NCBI GenBank assembly: GCA_965204235.1
Contig: OZ241979.1
Coordinates: forward strand, 3,224,001 to 3,288,000
Source: JAJDTQ01 sp965204235
GTDB lineage: Bacteria > Desulfobacterota > Binatia > UBA9968 > JAJDTQ01
DNA: 64,000 nt
Direction: 5' to 3'
Below the pieces are notes generated by a model. It had not been told where the DNA came from. It saw nothing but the letters and a program-made list of their open reading frames with translations, and did not search any database. This document shows, in pieces, positions 50,798-57,500 of this stretch. Both the position numbers and the translations under genes were made by a program. How positions within the stretch are numbered: the stretch's first letter is position 1; every line of letters begins with the position of its first letter.

Positions 50798-50879
50798 TTA
50801 TACCGGACACGGCGCGGAAACAGTATCCGGGGGAAGGCGGCCGCGTCCTTGGGCCGGCCGCGCGCCCGCCGGCACCGGC

Positions 50880-50992
50880 ATTCCCGCGAAAGCATGTCCT
50901 CGCGGAAGCAGGGGCGGGAATCCACCACCTCGTCATTCCCACCACCTCGTCATTCCCACCACCTCGTCATTCCCGCGAAAGCGGGAATCCAC
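50880..50992 (+). repeat. REP-like palindromes with 17-bp tandem triplication
   Basis: ACCACCTCGTCATTCCC is repeated three times exactly (50924-50940, 50941-50957, 50958-50974). The last copy forms the left arm of a REP palindrome identical to that at 5035. A degenerate REP precedes it (50880-50923). Confidence 0.82.
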
Positions 50993-51147
50993 TTTGCCGG
51001 ATCCGCGGAACGGGATTCGACGTGACGCCGACAGGCAGGGCGTCATGGGGTTTGCTCGCGAGTTCGGCATTTCGTTGACACTCGTCCGAGTCTTCGGCTA
51101 GTCTGCGTCCGCTTGCCATCTTGCGCGTTTCGAAAGGAGGACGGATC

Positions 51148-52167
51148 ATGTCCCAATCACTCAAGAGCTGTTTCAGGACGTTGGCGGTGGCGTCGGCGCT
51201 TTGCGGCTGGCTCGCGGCGCTGGCCGTGTCGGCGCACGCGGTGGAGCTCAAGCTCGCCCACTTCACCTCTCCCAAGCACCCCATGGACCGGCTGGTGATG
51301 CGGCCCTGGGGGGACGAGGTGGCGAAGCGCAGCAACGGTTCGTTGACGGTCCGGATCTACCCCGGCGGGGAGCTGGGCAAGGGGCCGGCGGCCCAGTACA
51401 AGCGGGCGGTGGACGGCATCGCGGACATCACCTTCGGGTTGCAGGGATACACGTCTTCGCTGTTCCCGAGGACGTTGCTGGTGGAGTTGCCGGGGCTCGC
51501 CCCGGACGCGGTGGCGGCCACCCGGATGCTGTGGAAGGCCGCGGGCGCCATCGAGGGGGAATACGAGCGCACCCGGGTCCTCGCCCTGTGGACCAACGAC
51601 AGGGCCGTGCTCATGACCCGGAACAAGGCGGTGCGGACCCTGGACGACGTGAAGGGCATGAAGATCCGCACTCCCTCCAAGCTCCAGGGCGACATCATCA
51701 AGGCGCTGGGGGCTACCCCCGTGGCCATGCCGGTCACGCGCATGTACAACGCCCTCAAGACCGGGGTGGTGGACGGGCTGCTGGTGGCGCCCAGCGTCAT
51801 CCGGAGCTTCAAGATCGGCGAGGTGGCCAAGTATTATACGGTGGGACCCTTCGCCAACACCGCGTTCTTCCTGGTGATGAACCGCAAGGCCTACGACGGC
51901 CTCTCGGCCGAGCACAGGAAGATCGTCGATGAGACCTCGGGCGAGGCCCTGAGCGTCAAGGCCGCGGGCATCTACAAGAACGCCGGGGCCAGTTCGCTGG
52001 CGGGGGAGGAAAAGAGCGGACGGGGCGAGGTCATCCGCCTGTCCGACGCGGAGGACAAGCGCTTCCGCAAGGCGTTGAGCGGCGTCCGCAGCAAGACGGT
52101 CGAGGACCTCGCGGCCAAGAACGTCGACGCCAACAAGGTCCTCGCGGCCATGGGCGCGGGCGGATGA
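51148..52167 (+). CDS. TRAP transporter substrate-binding protein DctP
   Basis: A 339-residue periplasmic TRAP binding protein. It has a signal peptide (about 1-31, LAVASALCGWLAALAVSAHA), then VELKLAHFTSPKHPMDRL, FPRTLLVELPGLAPDA, a signature KGMKIRTPSKLQGDIIKALGATPVAM and LKTGVVDGLLVAP. It binds a small carboxylate or similar ligand and delivers it to DctQM. The ATG at 51148 has a strong AAAGGAGG ribosome site at 51133-51140, the best in the window. It is followed by a MITE-like element, then dctQ and dctM. Confidence 0.9.
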   Translation: MSQSLKSCFRTLAVASALCGWLAALAVSAHAVELKLAHFTSPKHPMDRLVMRPWGDEVAKRSNGSLTVRIYPGGELGKGPAAQYKRAVDGIADITFGLQGYTSSLFPRTLLVELPGLAPDAVAATRMLWKAAGAIEGEYERTRVLALWTNDRAVLMTRNKAVRTLDDVKGMKIRTPSKLQGDIIKALGATPVAMPVTRMYNALKTGVVDGLLVAPSVIRSFKIGEVAKYYTVGPFANTAFFLVMNRKAYDGLSAEHRKIVDETSGEALSVKAAGIYKNAGASSLAGEEKSGRGEVIRLSDAEDKRFRKALSGVRSKTVEDLAAKNVDANKVLAAMGAGG

Positions 52168-52185
52168 GCCGGTAGCCGGCGTTCG

Positions 52186-52295
52186 GGAAACTCGGAACGA
52201 TTGCATCCGTTCGTCCTGAGCGTAGCGAAGCGAAGTCGAAGGACGCGCTTTCCCGTAGGGAGAGGCGCCTCGAGCCGGAATTGACCAGAGGTTCG
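52186..52295 (+). repeat. MITE-like repeat between dctP and dctQ
   Basis: Begins GGAAACTCGGAACGATTG, has the core CGTTCGTCCTGAGCGTAGCG, and ends GAATTGACCAGAGGTTC. Its right end gives AGAGG about 10 bases before the dctQ ATG at 52302, so the element may supply the dctQ ribosome site. Confidence 0.8.
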
Positions 52296-52301
52296 TTCGC
52301 C

Positions 52302-52838
52302 ATGCATAGCGAACCGGGCGCCGGGTTGCCGGGGGGCGCGGCCGCGGGCCGGACCACCCGCCTCCTGGCCTACGTGGCCGGAGCCGCGCTCCTGTGGCTC
52401 ATGGCGCTGACGGTGGCCGCGGTGGTGATGCGTTACGTCTTCAACGCGCCCATCCTCGGCGCCCAGGACGTCTCCGAGTTGAGCTTGGCGGTGGTGGTCT
52501 TCCTGGGGATCCCCTACTGCGGCTGGACCGGCGGCCACGTGGCCGTGGACCTCATCAGCTCGGTGGTGGGGGAGAGCCGGTTGCGCTGCACCGACGCCCT
52601 GATGCGACTGGCCGGCGCGGTCCTGTTCGGCTACGTTGCGGTGCAGGCCCTGGGACAGGGTCTCGACGCCCTGGAGTACGGCGATGCGTCCAACCTGGTG
52701 GAGATCCCGCACCATCCCTTCCTGTTCCTGATGAGCTTCGGCTGGCTGCTGTTCGCCCTGGTGCTGCTGATCCAGGGGGCCGCGGGCATCATCCGGGCTC
52801 CCCGAGAGAACGGGGCTCCCCGAGAGAGCGCCGGATGA
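52302..52838 (+). CDS. TRAP transporter small membrane subunit DctQ
   Basis: A 178-residue DctQ subunit with four hydrophobic segments (LLAYVAGAALLWLMALTVAAVVM, LSLAVVVFLGIPYC, LMRLAGAVLFGYVAVQAL, LFLMSFGWLLFALVLLI). The family motif RYVFNAPILGAQDVSELSLA and GGHVAVDLI are clear. The ATG at 52302 is preferred; an upstream TTG at 52281 would lie inside the MITE-like element. Its stop overlaps the dctM start (ATGA). Confidence 0.86.
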   Translation: MHSEPGAGLPGGAAAGRTTRLLAYVAGAALLWLMALTVAAVVMRYVFNAPILGAQDVSELSLAVVVFLGIPYCGWTGGHVAVDLISSVVGESRLRCTDALMRLAGAVLFGYVAVQALGQGLDALEYGDASNLVEIPHHPFLFLMSFGWLLFALVLLIQGAAGIIRAPRENGAPRESAG

Positions 52839-54139
52839 GTCCCACGGCCGCGGGGCTGCTGGGGTTGGCGGGGCTGTTCCTGCTGCTGGCGCTCCGTATG
52901 CCCGTGGGCATCGCCATGATGCTCGTGGGCCTCCTGGGGTTCGGCGCCCTCAACGGCTGGGGGCCGGCCCTGGCCATGCTGGGCAGCGAGCCCTTCGTCA
53001 TCGCCACCAACTACGAGCTCATCGTCATCCCGTTGTTCGTGCTCATGGGGAACTTCGCCACGGTCTCCGGCATGAGCCGCGACCTCTACGCCGCGGCCTA
53101 CGTCTGGTTCGGCCACTGGCGCGGCGGCCTGGCCTCGGCCACCATCGCCGCGTGCGCGGGGTTCGCGGCCCTGTCGGGGTCTTCGGTGGCCGCGGCCGTG
53201 ACCATGGGCAAGGTGGCGTTGCCGGAGATGCGCGCCTACCGCTACGACCCGCGGCTGGCGACGGGCGCCATTGCCGCGGGCGGCACCCTGGGCATCCTCA
53301 TCCCTCCGAGCACCGGCTTCGTGATCTACGCCATCCTGACCGAGGAATCCATCGGGCGCCTGTTCCTGGCCGGGGTCTTCCCCGGACTGCTGCTCACCGC
53401 GCTGTTCATCCTGTCCATATTCGTCCAGACCCGGTTCCGTCCGCGCCTGGGACCGCCGGGTCCGGCTTCCCCGGTCCGCGACCGCATCCGGGCGGTCCGG
53501 CAGGCCAGCGCCATGATCGGCATCGTGGCCCTGACCATCGGCGGCATCTACGCGGGCCTCTTCACCCCCACCGAGGCAGCGGGCGTGGGGGCCTTCCTCT
53601 CCCTGCTGCTCGCCCTGGTCCGGGGCCGCCTGTCGTGGGGGTCGCTCTCGTCCCTGTCCCTGGAGAGCGTGCGCACCACCGCCCTGGTCTTCCTCATCCT
53701 GGTGGGCGCCCACATCTTCAACCCGTTCCTGGCGTTGACCCACATCCCCACGGACCTGGCCGAGTTGCTGGTGGGCATGGAACTGCCCCGGCTGGCGGTG
53801 CTCGCCATCCTGCTGGCCGCCTACATCGTGCTCGGCATGTTCCTGGAAGGCTTCGCCATGCTGGTGCTCACCCTTCCCATCGTGCACCCCATCATCCTGA
53901 CCCTGGGGTACGACCCCATCTGGTTCGGCGTGGTCATGGTCATCGTGCTGGAAATGGGACTCATCAGCCCCCCGGTGGGGGTCAACGTCTTCGTGGTCAA
54001 GGGCATCGCCGAAGACGTGCCCATGACGCAGATATTCGCCGGCATCCTGCCGTTCTGGATCGCCATGGCCGCATGCTTGGCGATCCTCGTGGCCTTCCCG
54101 GACATCGCCCTGTTCCTGCCGGACACGATGATCCGTTGA
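52835..54139 (+). CDS. TRAP transporter large permease subunit DctM
   Basis: A 434-residue DctM permease with about 12 transmembrane segments: RMPVGIAMMLVGLLGF, PLFVLMGNFATVSGMSRDLY, AAVTMGKVALPEM, AGGTLGILIPPSTGFVIYAILTEESIG, GGIYAGLFTPTEAAGVGAF and LEMGLISPPVGVNVFVVKGI, all family hallmarks. It imports the DctP-bound ligand using the ion gradient. It overlaps dctQ by four bases (ATGA). A MITE-like element begins directly after its stop. The nearby tcuAB operon lacks its own transporter, so a tri- or dicarboxylate substrate is plausible (inference). Confidence 0.93.
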   Translation: MSPTAAGLLGLAGLFLLLALRMPVGIAMMLVGLLGFGALNGWGPALAMLGSEPFVIATNYELIVIPLFVLMGNFATVSGMSRDLYAAAYVWFGHWRGGLASATIAACAGFAALSGSSVAAAVTMGKVALPEMRAYRYDPRLATGAIAAGGTLGILIPPSTGFVIYAILTEESIGRLFLAGVFPGLLLTALFILSIFVQTRFRPRLGPPGPASPVRDRIRAVRQASAMIGIVALTIGGIYAGLFTPTEAAGVGAFLSLLLALVRGRLSWGSLSSLSLESVRTTALVFLILVGAHIFNPFLALTHIPTDLAELLVGMELPRLAVLAILLAAYIVLGMFLEGFAMLVLTLPIVHPIILTLGYDPIWFGVVMVIVLEMGLISPPVGVNVFVVKGIAEDVPMTQIFAGILPFWIAMAACLAILVAFPDIALFLPDTMIR

Positions 54140-54249
54140 GGAACCTCTGATCCATTCCGGCTCGATGCGCCTCTCCCTATGGGAAAGCGCGTCCTTCGAC
54201 TTCGCTTCGCTACGCTCAGGACGAACGGGGGCAATCGTCCAGGGTTTAT
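54140..54249 (-). repeat. MITE-like repeat abutting dctM stop
   Basis: Starts GGAACCTCTGATCCATTC on the base after the dctM stop codon and has the inverted core CTTCGCTACGCTCAGGACGA. Its right end decays into CAATCGTCCAGGGTTT, where the remnant gene 54244-54411 begins. Confidence 0.8.
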
Positions 54250-54411
54250 CTGAAGGGACTGCGGAGCCTGGCGGAAGACCATCCCGAGGCGGGGCGGCGC
54301 GTCGTGGTGTGCCTGGAGCCCCGTGCCAGGCGCACGGAAGACGGCATCGACATCCTGCCGGCCTCCACCTTCGTGGCCCGCCTCTGGCGCGGCGACCTCG
54401 TGGCCGGGTAG
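54244..54411 (+). pseudogene. C-terminal remnant of an ATPase/DUF4143-type protein
   Basis: The frame LKGLRSLAEDHPEAGRR then VVVCLEPRARRTEDGIDILP and FVARLWRGDLVAG ends at TAG 54409-54411. It matches the C-terminal tail of AAA/DUF4143 proteins, where an 'LRAL...P.A......E.R.R.T.DGI.ILP...F...LW.GEL' pattern is usual. Everything upstream is missing: the 5' side meets the MITE-like element. It is therefore a decayed fragment. Confidence 0.6.
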
Positions 54412-54492
54412 GGTCGTTGCGGTGGTCGGATCGTTCTTGCTAAGTTTCCAAAGAGTGGTTCGAGGCTCAGTGCGCTGTGACAGGAGGCCGAT

Positions 54493-54993
54493 ATGGTAAG
54501 CGCGCAGACACGGAACGACGTTTGGCAGGAACTCCTGGATGTGGCGCGGTTGGTTCGGTACTACGAGGCCCTCTCGGACCGGCACCGTCGCAACCACATG
54601 ATCGTCCGGTTTCTGCTGCTGGCCGCGGCCGCGGGCGGTATTGCCGCGCTGCTGGATCTGCTGCCCGCGGCGGCTCAACTCGTTGCCGGTGGGCTGGTAG
54701 CTCTTCTCGTTGCCTGGGACTTCGTCTCCAACTACGCCAGGAAGGCCGCGGTGCTGCAAGCCATCAGCCTCGAATGCAGCTTGCTGGAGGTCGAATGGCG
54801 CGAACTGTGGGCCGACATCAACGACGGTCACGTAAGCGACGCGGAAGCCCGCGGCAAGAACCATCGACTGGCACGGAGGATTTCGGATGTCACCGGCTGG
54901 GCAGGTCAGGCAGACATCGGGGAAGACCCGAAACTGAACGAGGAATGCGAGAGAGTCGCCTACAAAGTGATGGCTGACCGGTATGCCGCCTGA
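54493..54993 (+). CDS. Small membrane protein of unknown function
   Basis: A 166-residue protein I do not recognise. It has a charged N-terminal helix (1-33), two adjacent hydrophobic segments at about 37-76 (IVRFLLLAAAAGGIAALLDLL and QLVAGGLVALLVAWDFV), and an amphipathic, acidic C-terminal half with a coiled-coil look (LECSLLEVEWRELWADIND). The two-helix hairpin plus a soluble helical tail resembles small SLATT-like membrane proteins found in defence loci, but the similarity is general only. The ATG at 54493 follows CAGGAGG. It lies between the remnant and the leftward ychF gene. Confidence 0.65.
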   Translation: MVSAQTRNDVWQELLDVARLVRYYEALSDRHRRNHMIVRFLLLAAAAGGIAALLDLLPAAAQLVAGGLVALLVAWDFVSNYARKAAVLQAISLECSLLEVEWRELWADINDGHVSDAEARGKNHRLARRISDVTGWAGQADIGEDPKLNEECERVAYKVMADRYAA

Positions 54994-55043
54994 CAGGATT
55001 CCTGCTTTCGTCGGAACAACGGTTGGAACTTCCAGCCGCCCCG

Positions 55044-56096
55044 TCACACGTTGAACCGTATGTGCATCACATCGCCGTCCCGCACTATGTAGTCCTTGCC
55101 TTCGAGCCTCATCTTTCCGGCCGAGCGGCAGCCGGCCTCTCCCCGGTGGTCCACGTAGTCTTCGTAGGAAATGACCTCGGCGCGGATGAAGCCGCGTTCG
55201 ATGTCCGAGTGGATCCTGCCCGCGGCCTTCACCGCGGAGGCGCCGCGGGCGATGGTCCAGGCGCGCACCTCTGTGGGGCCTGCGGTGAAGAAGCTCATGA
55301 GTCGGAGATGCTCGTATGCGTGGCGGATGAAGCGGTCGCGCGCGGTCTCGGCAAGCCCGAGCTCCGAAAGGAACTCGGCGCGCTCCTCGGGGTCCAGTTG
55401 CGCGACCTCCATCTCCAGCTTGCCGCAGACCGGGACCACCGTCAGGTTCTCCGTCCGGGCGTATTCCCGGACCTCTTCGGGGACCGGCTCTTGCAGCGCG
55501 GTCTCGTCGGCGTTGTAAACCACCAGCAGGGGCTTGGCGCTCAGGAACGCGAAGCCCGAGAGCAGCCCCTCCTGCTCCGGCAGGAACTCCAGGTTCCGCA
55601 GGGGGCGTTCGTCCTCCAGGGTCCGTTGACAGCGCGCCAGCAGGTCCGATTCCCGTTTGTGGTCCTTGCCAGTCTCCTTCCGGATCCGCTCCAACCGCTT
55701 CTCGACCACTGCGAGGTCGGCCAGGATCAACTCGGTCTGGAACGCCTTGAGGTCCCGCAGGGGCGCCGGGGGCTCGTCGGCCATGGGGTCGGCGAATGCC
55801 ATGACCACCTGGGCCAGGGCGTCCACCTCGCGCATCTGCGCCAGCGACTGGGTTTCCAGGGCGGCCTTCCGTTCCTGTGACGGAGGGAAGTCCAGGAAGT
55901 TGACCTCCGCGTACTTCTTCTCCCTGGGATGGACGATCTCGCTCAGCGCGTCCACCCGAGGGTCCGGCACCTTGACCACGGCCATGGCCGGCTCGCGCCC
56001 GCTGTGGAAGCCCCCCACTTCGGCGCTGAGCCCCGTAAGGGCGTTGTAGAGGGTGGTCTTCCCCGCCCGGGGAAACCCTGTGATGCCGACTTTCAT
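55044..56096 (-). CDS. ychF: YchF/OLA1-family nucleotide-binding GTPase/ATPase
   Basis: A 350-residue YchF-type protein: KVGITGFPRAGKTTLYNAL (P-loop), FLDFPPS for the G3 region, and VVYNADETAL giving the N-x-D-E form of the base-recognition motif that makes YchF prefer ATP. The C-terminal TGS-like tail has FFTAGPTEVRAWTIARGASAVKAAGRIHSDIERGFIRAEVI and IVRDGDVMHIRFNV. It binds ribosomes and affects translation and stress responses. The ATG at 56096 is chosen with GGAG nearby. The P-loop FPRAGKT differs from the usual LPNVGKS, and the protein lacks the usual G2 sequence, so it is a divergent member. Confidence 0.87.
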   Translation of the reverse strand: MKVGITGFPRAGKTTLYNALTGLSAEVGGFHSGREPAMAVVKVPDPRVDALSEIVHPREKKYAEVNFLDFPPSQERKAALETQSLAQMREVDALAQVVMAFADPMADEPPAPLRDLKAFQTELILADLAVVEKRLERIRKETGKDHKRESDLLARCQRTLEDERPLRNLEFLPEQEGLLSGFAFLSAKPLLVVYNADETALQEPVPEEVREYARTENLTVVPVCGKLEMEVAQLDPEERAEFLSELGLAETARDRFIRHAYEHLRLMSFFTAGPTEVRAWTIARGASAVKAAGRIHSDIERGFIRAEVISYEDYVDHRGEAGCRSAGKMRLEGKDYIVRDGDVMHIRFNV

Positions 56097-56246
56097 GCGC
56101 TCCAATGTAGCAGGGGGCGGGATTATTCATAGGGGCGACGAGGGTCCGAAGCCCGGTATCCCGCCTTGAGACCGGGAAAACCGCGGAAGACACTCCGGTA
56201 ACGCCAATCGTTGACCCCAAGGAACGGCCCTTGTAAGCTCCCAACC

Positions 56247-56474
56247 ATGTCCTACCGTGAACGCATCACGATGGAGCCGGGAAAGCGAGGAGGGAAACCC
56301 TGTATTCGAGGTTTGCGGATTACCGTATATGACGTACTCGAATACCTTGCCGCCGGCATGACCGAACAGGAAATACTGGCCGATTTCCCTGACCTGGAGT
56401 CTGAAGACGTCAAGGCTTGCCTGGCCTTTGCGGCCGACCGGGAACGAAAATTTGTGTCGGTGCCTCCTCCGTGA
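56247..56474 (+). CDS. DUF433 antitoxin (second pair)
   Basis: A 75-residue DUF433 protein: RITMEPGKRGGKPCIRGLRITVYDVLEYLAAGMTEQEIL followed by DFPDLESEDVKACLAFAADRE, the complete winged-helix pattern. ATG at 56247; the longer frame upstream is not family-like. It overlaps the toxin gene by four bases (GTGA). Confidence 0.88.
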   Translation: MSYRERITMEPGKRGGKPCIRGLRITVYDVLEYLAAGMTEQEILADFPDLESEDVKACLAFAADRERKFVSVPPP

Positions 56475-56803
56475 AGCTCCTCTTCGACGAAAACCTCTCA
56501 CCGCGTCTTGTCGATCTCCTTTCGACCCTGTTCCCCGGGTCCGCTCATGTCCGCGATGTTGGTCTGGCCCAAACTGACGATGGCACTGTTTGGTCCTATG
56601 CAAAGAGTCATGGATTCGCCATCGTATCCAAGGATTCAGATTTTCATCAAATGAGCTTCGTATGGGGATTTCCTCCCAAGGTGATCTGGATCCGACGCGG
56701 GAATTGCACCACCATGGATATTGCGGTCCTCTTTCAACGTCATCATGCTGACCTCCATAATTTCGAGGCAGATACCGACGCAACCTTTCTTGGGTTAGGT
56801 TGA
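56471..56803 (+). CDS. DUF5615 PIN-like toxin (second pair)
   Basis: A 110-residue DUF5615 protein with the canonical KLLFDENLSPRLVDLL motif (Asp6, Glu7, Asn8), HVRDVGLAQTDDGTVW, and AIVSKDSDFHQMSFVWGFPPKVIWIRRGN. All putative metal-binding acids are present, unlike the DVC variant at 23228. The GTG start at 56471 overlaps the DUF433 stop. The pair is a VapBC-like type II module. Confidence 0.87.
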   Translation: MKLLFDENLSPRLVDLLSTLFPGSAHVRDVGLAQTDDGTVWSYAKSHGFAIVSKDSDFHQMSFVWGFPPKVIWIRRGNCTTMDIAVLFQRHHADLHNFEADTDATFLGLG

Positions 56804-56865
56804 ATTCGCTGGCCGCGGATCCGAAGGTCCCATGTCCTGCCGGGGGCGTGAGACCGGCGCTGGGG

Positions 56866-57363
56866 TCAGGATGGGCCGGCGTCGTTCTCGTAGGCTTCGT
56901 CGATGGCCAAGTCCGGTCCGCGGGCGGCGGCCACCGCGAGTTCGTCGCAACGCTCGTTCAGCGGGTCGCCCGCGTGTCCCTTGACCCAGCGGTAGTCCAT
57001 CCGGTGCCGGTCGGACAGGTCGAGCAACTCGGCCCATAGGTCGGGGTTCCGGGCGGACTCCTTGGCGTTCCTCTTCCAGTTCCGTTCCCGCCAGCGCTTG
57101 GCCCATCCCTTGGACATGGCGTCCACCACGTACCGGGAGTCGCTGTAGAGGGTCACCCGGCACGGTTCCTTCAGGGACCGAAGCCCTGCCAGCACCGCCA
57201 TGATCTCCATGCGGTTGTTGGTGGTCTTGCGGAACCCGCGGCTGAGCTCCCGCCGGTTGCCGTTGTACAGGAGAACGACGCCGTAGCCCCCCGGCCCCGG
57301 ATTCCCGAGGCAGGCGCCGTCCGTGTAGATGGTGACGTGCTTCAAGTTGGCGAATGAAGGCAT
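56866..57363 (-). CDS. rnhA: Ribonuclease HI
   Basis: A 165-residue RNase HI cleaving the RNA strand of RNA/DNA hybrids. The DEDD residues are visible: Asp in IYTDGACLGNPGPGG, Glu in NNRMEIMAVL, Asp in LYSDSRYVVDAM, and Asp in NERCDELAVAAARG. WVKGHAGDPLNE carries the His loop. It faces the DUF433/DUF5615 pair across about 60 bases. Confidence 0.93.
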   Translation of the reverse strand: MPSFANLKHVTIYTDGACLGNPGPGGYGVVLLYNGNRRELSRGFRKTTNNRMEIMAVLAGLRSLKEPCRVTLYSDSRYVVDAMSKGWAKRWRERNWKRNAKESARNPDLWAELLDLSDRHRMDYRWVKGHAGDPLNERCDELAVAAARGPDLAIDEAYENDAGPS

Positions 57364-57453
57364 GAGGATGGACCGTTCTCAGGATAGTACCACACAATCA
57401 GGCCCATGAGCGAAGCAGGAGGCAGGGTTGACTATTCTTTCTGCATATGATAG

Positions 57454-57493
57454 ACCATAATGGTGCAGATTCTAATAAATAAACCATAAAGGT
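57454..57493 (+). promoter_or_regulatory. Two candidate operators of the form ACC-N5-GGT
   Basis: ACCATAATGGT at 57454-57464 and ACCATAAAGGT at 57483-57493, starts 29 bases apart, lie in an AT-rich leader before the ATG at 57501. E. coli MqsA binds palindromes with AACCT/AGGTT half-sites, i.e. the same ACC-N5-GGT core. The downstream protein starts with an MqsA-like HTH, so auto-repression is likely (inference). The second site is eight bases before the start codon. Confidence 0.55.
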
Positions 57494-57500
57494 CACTAAA

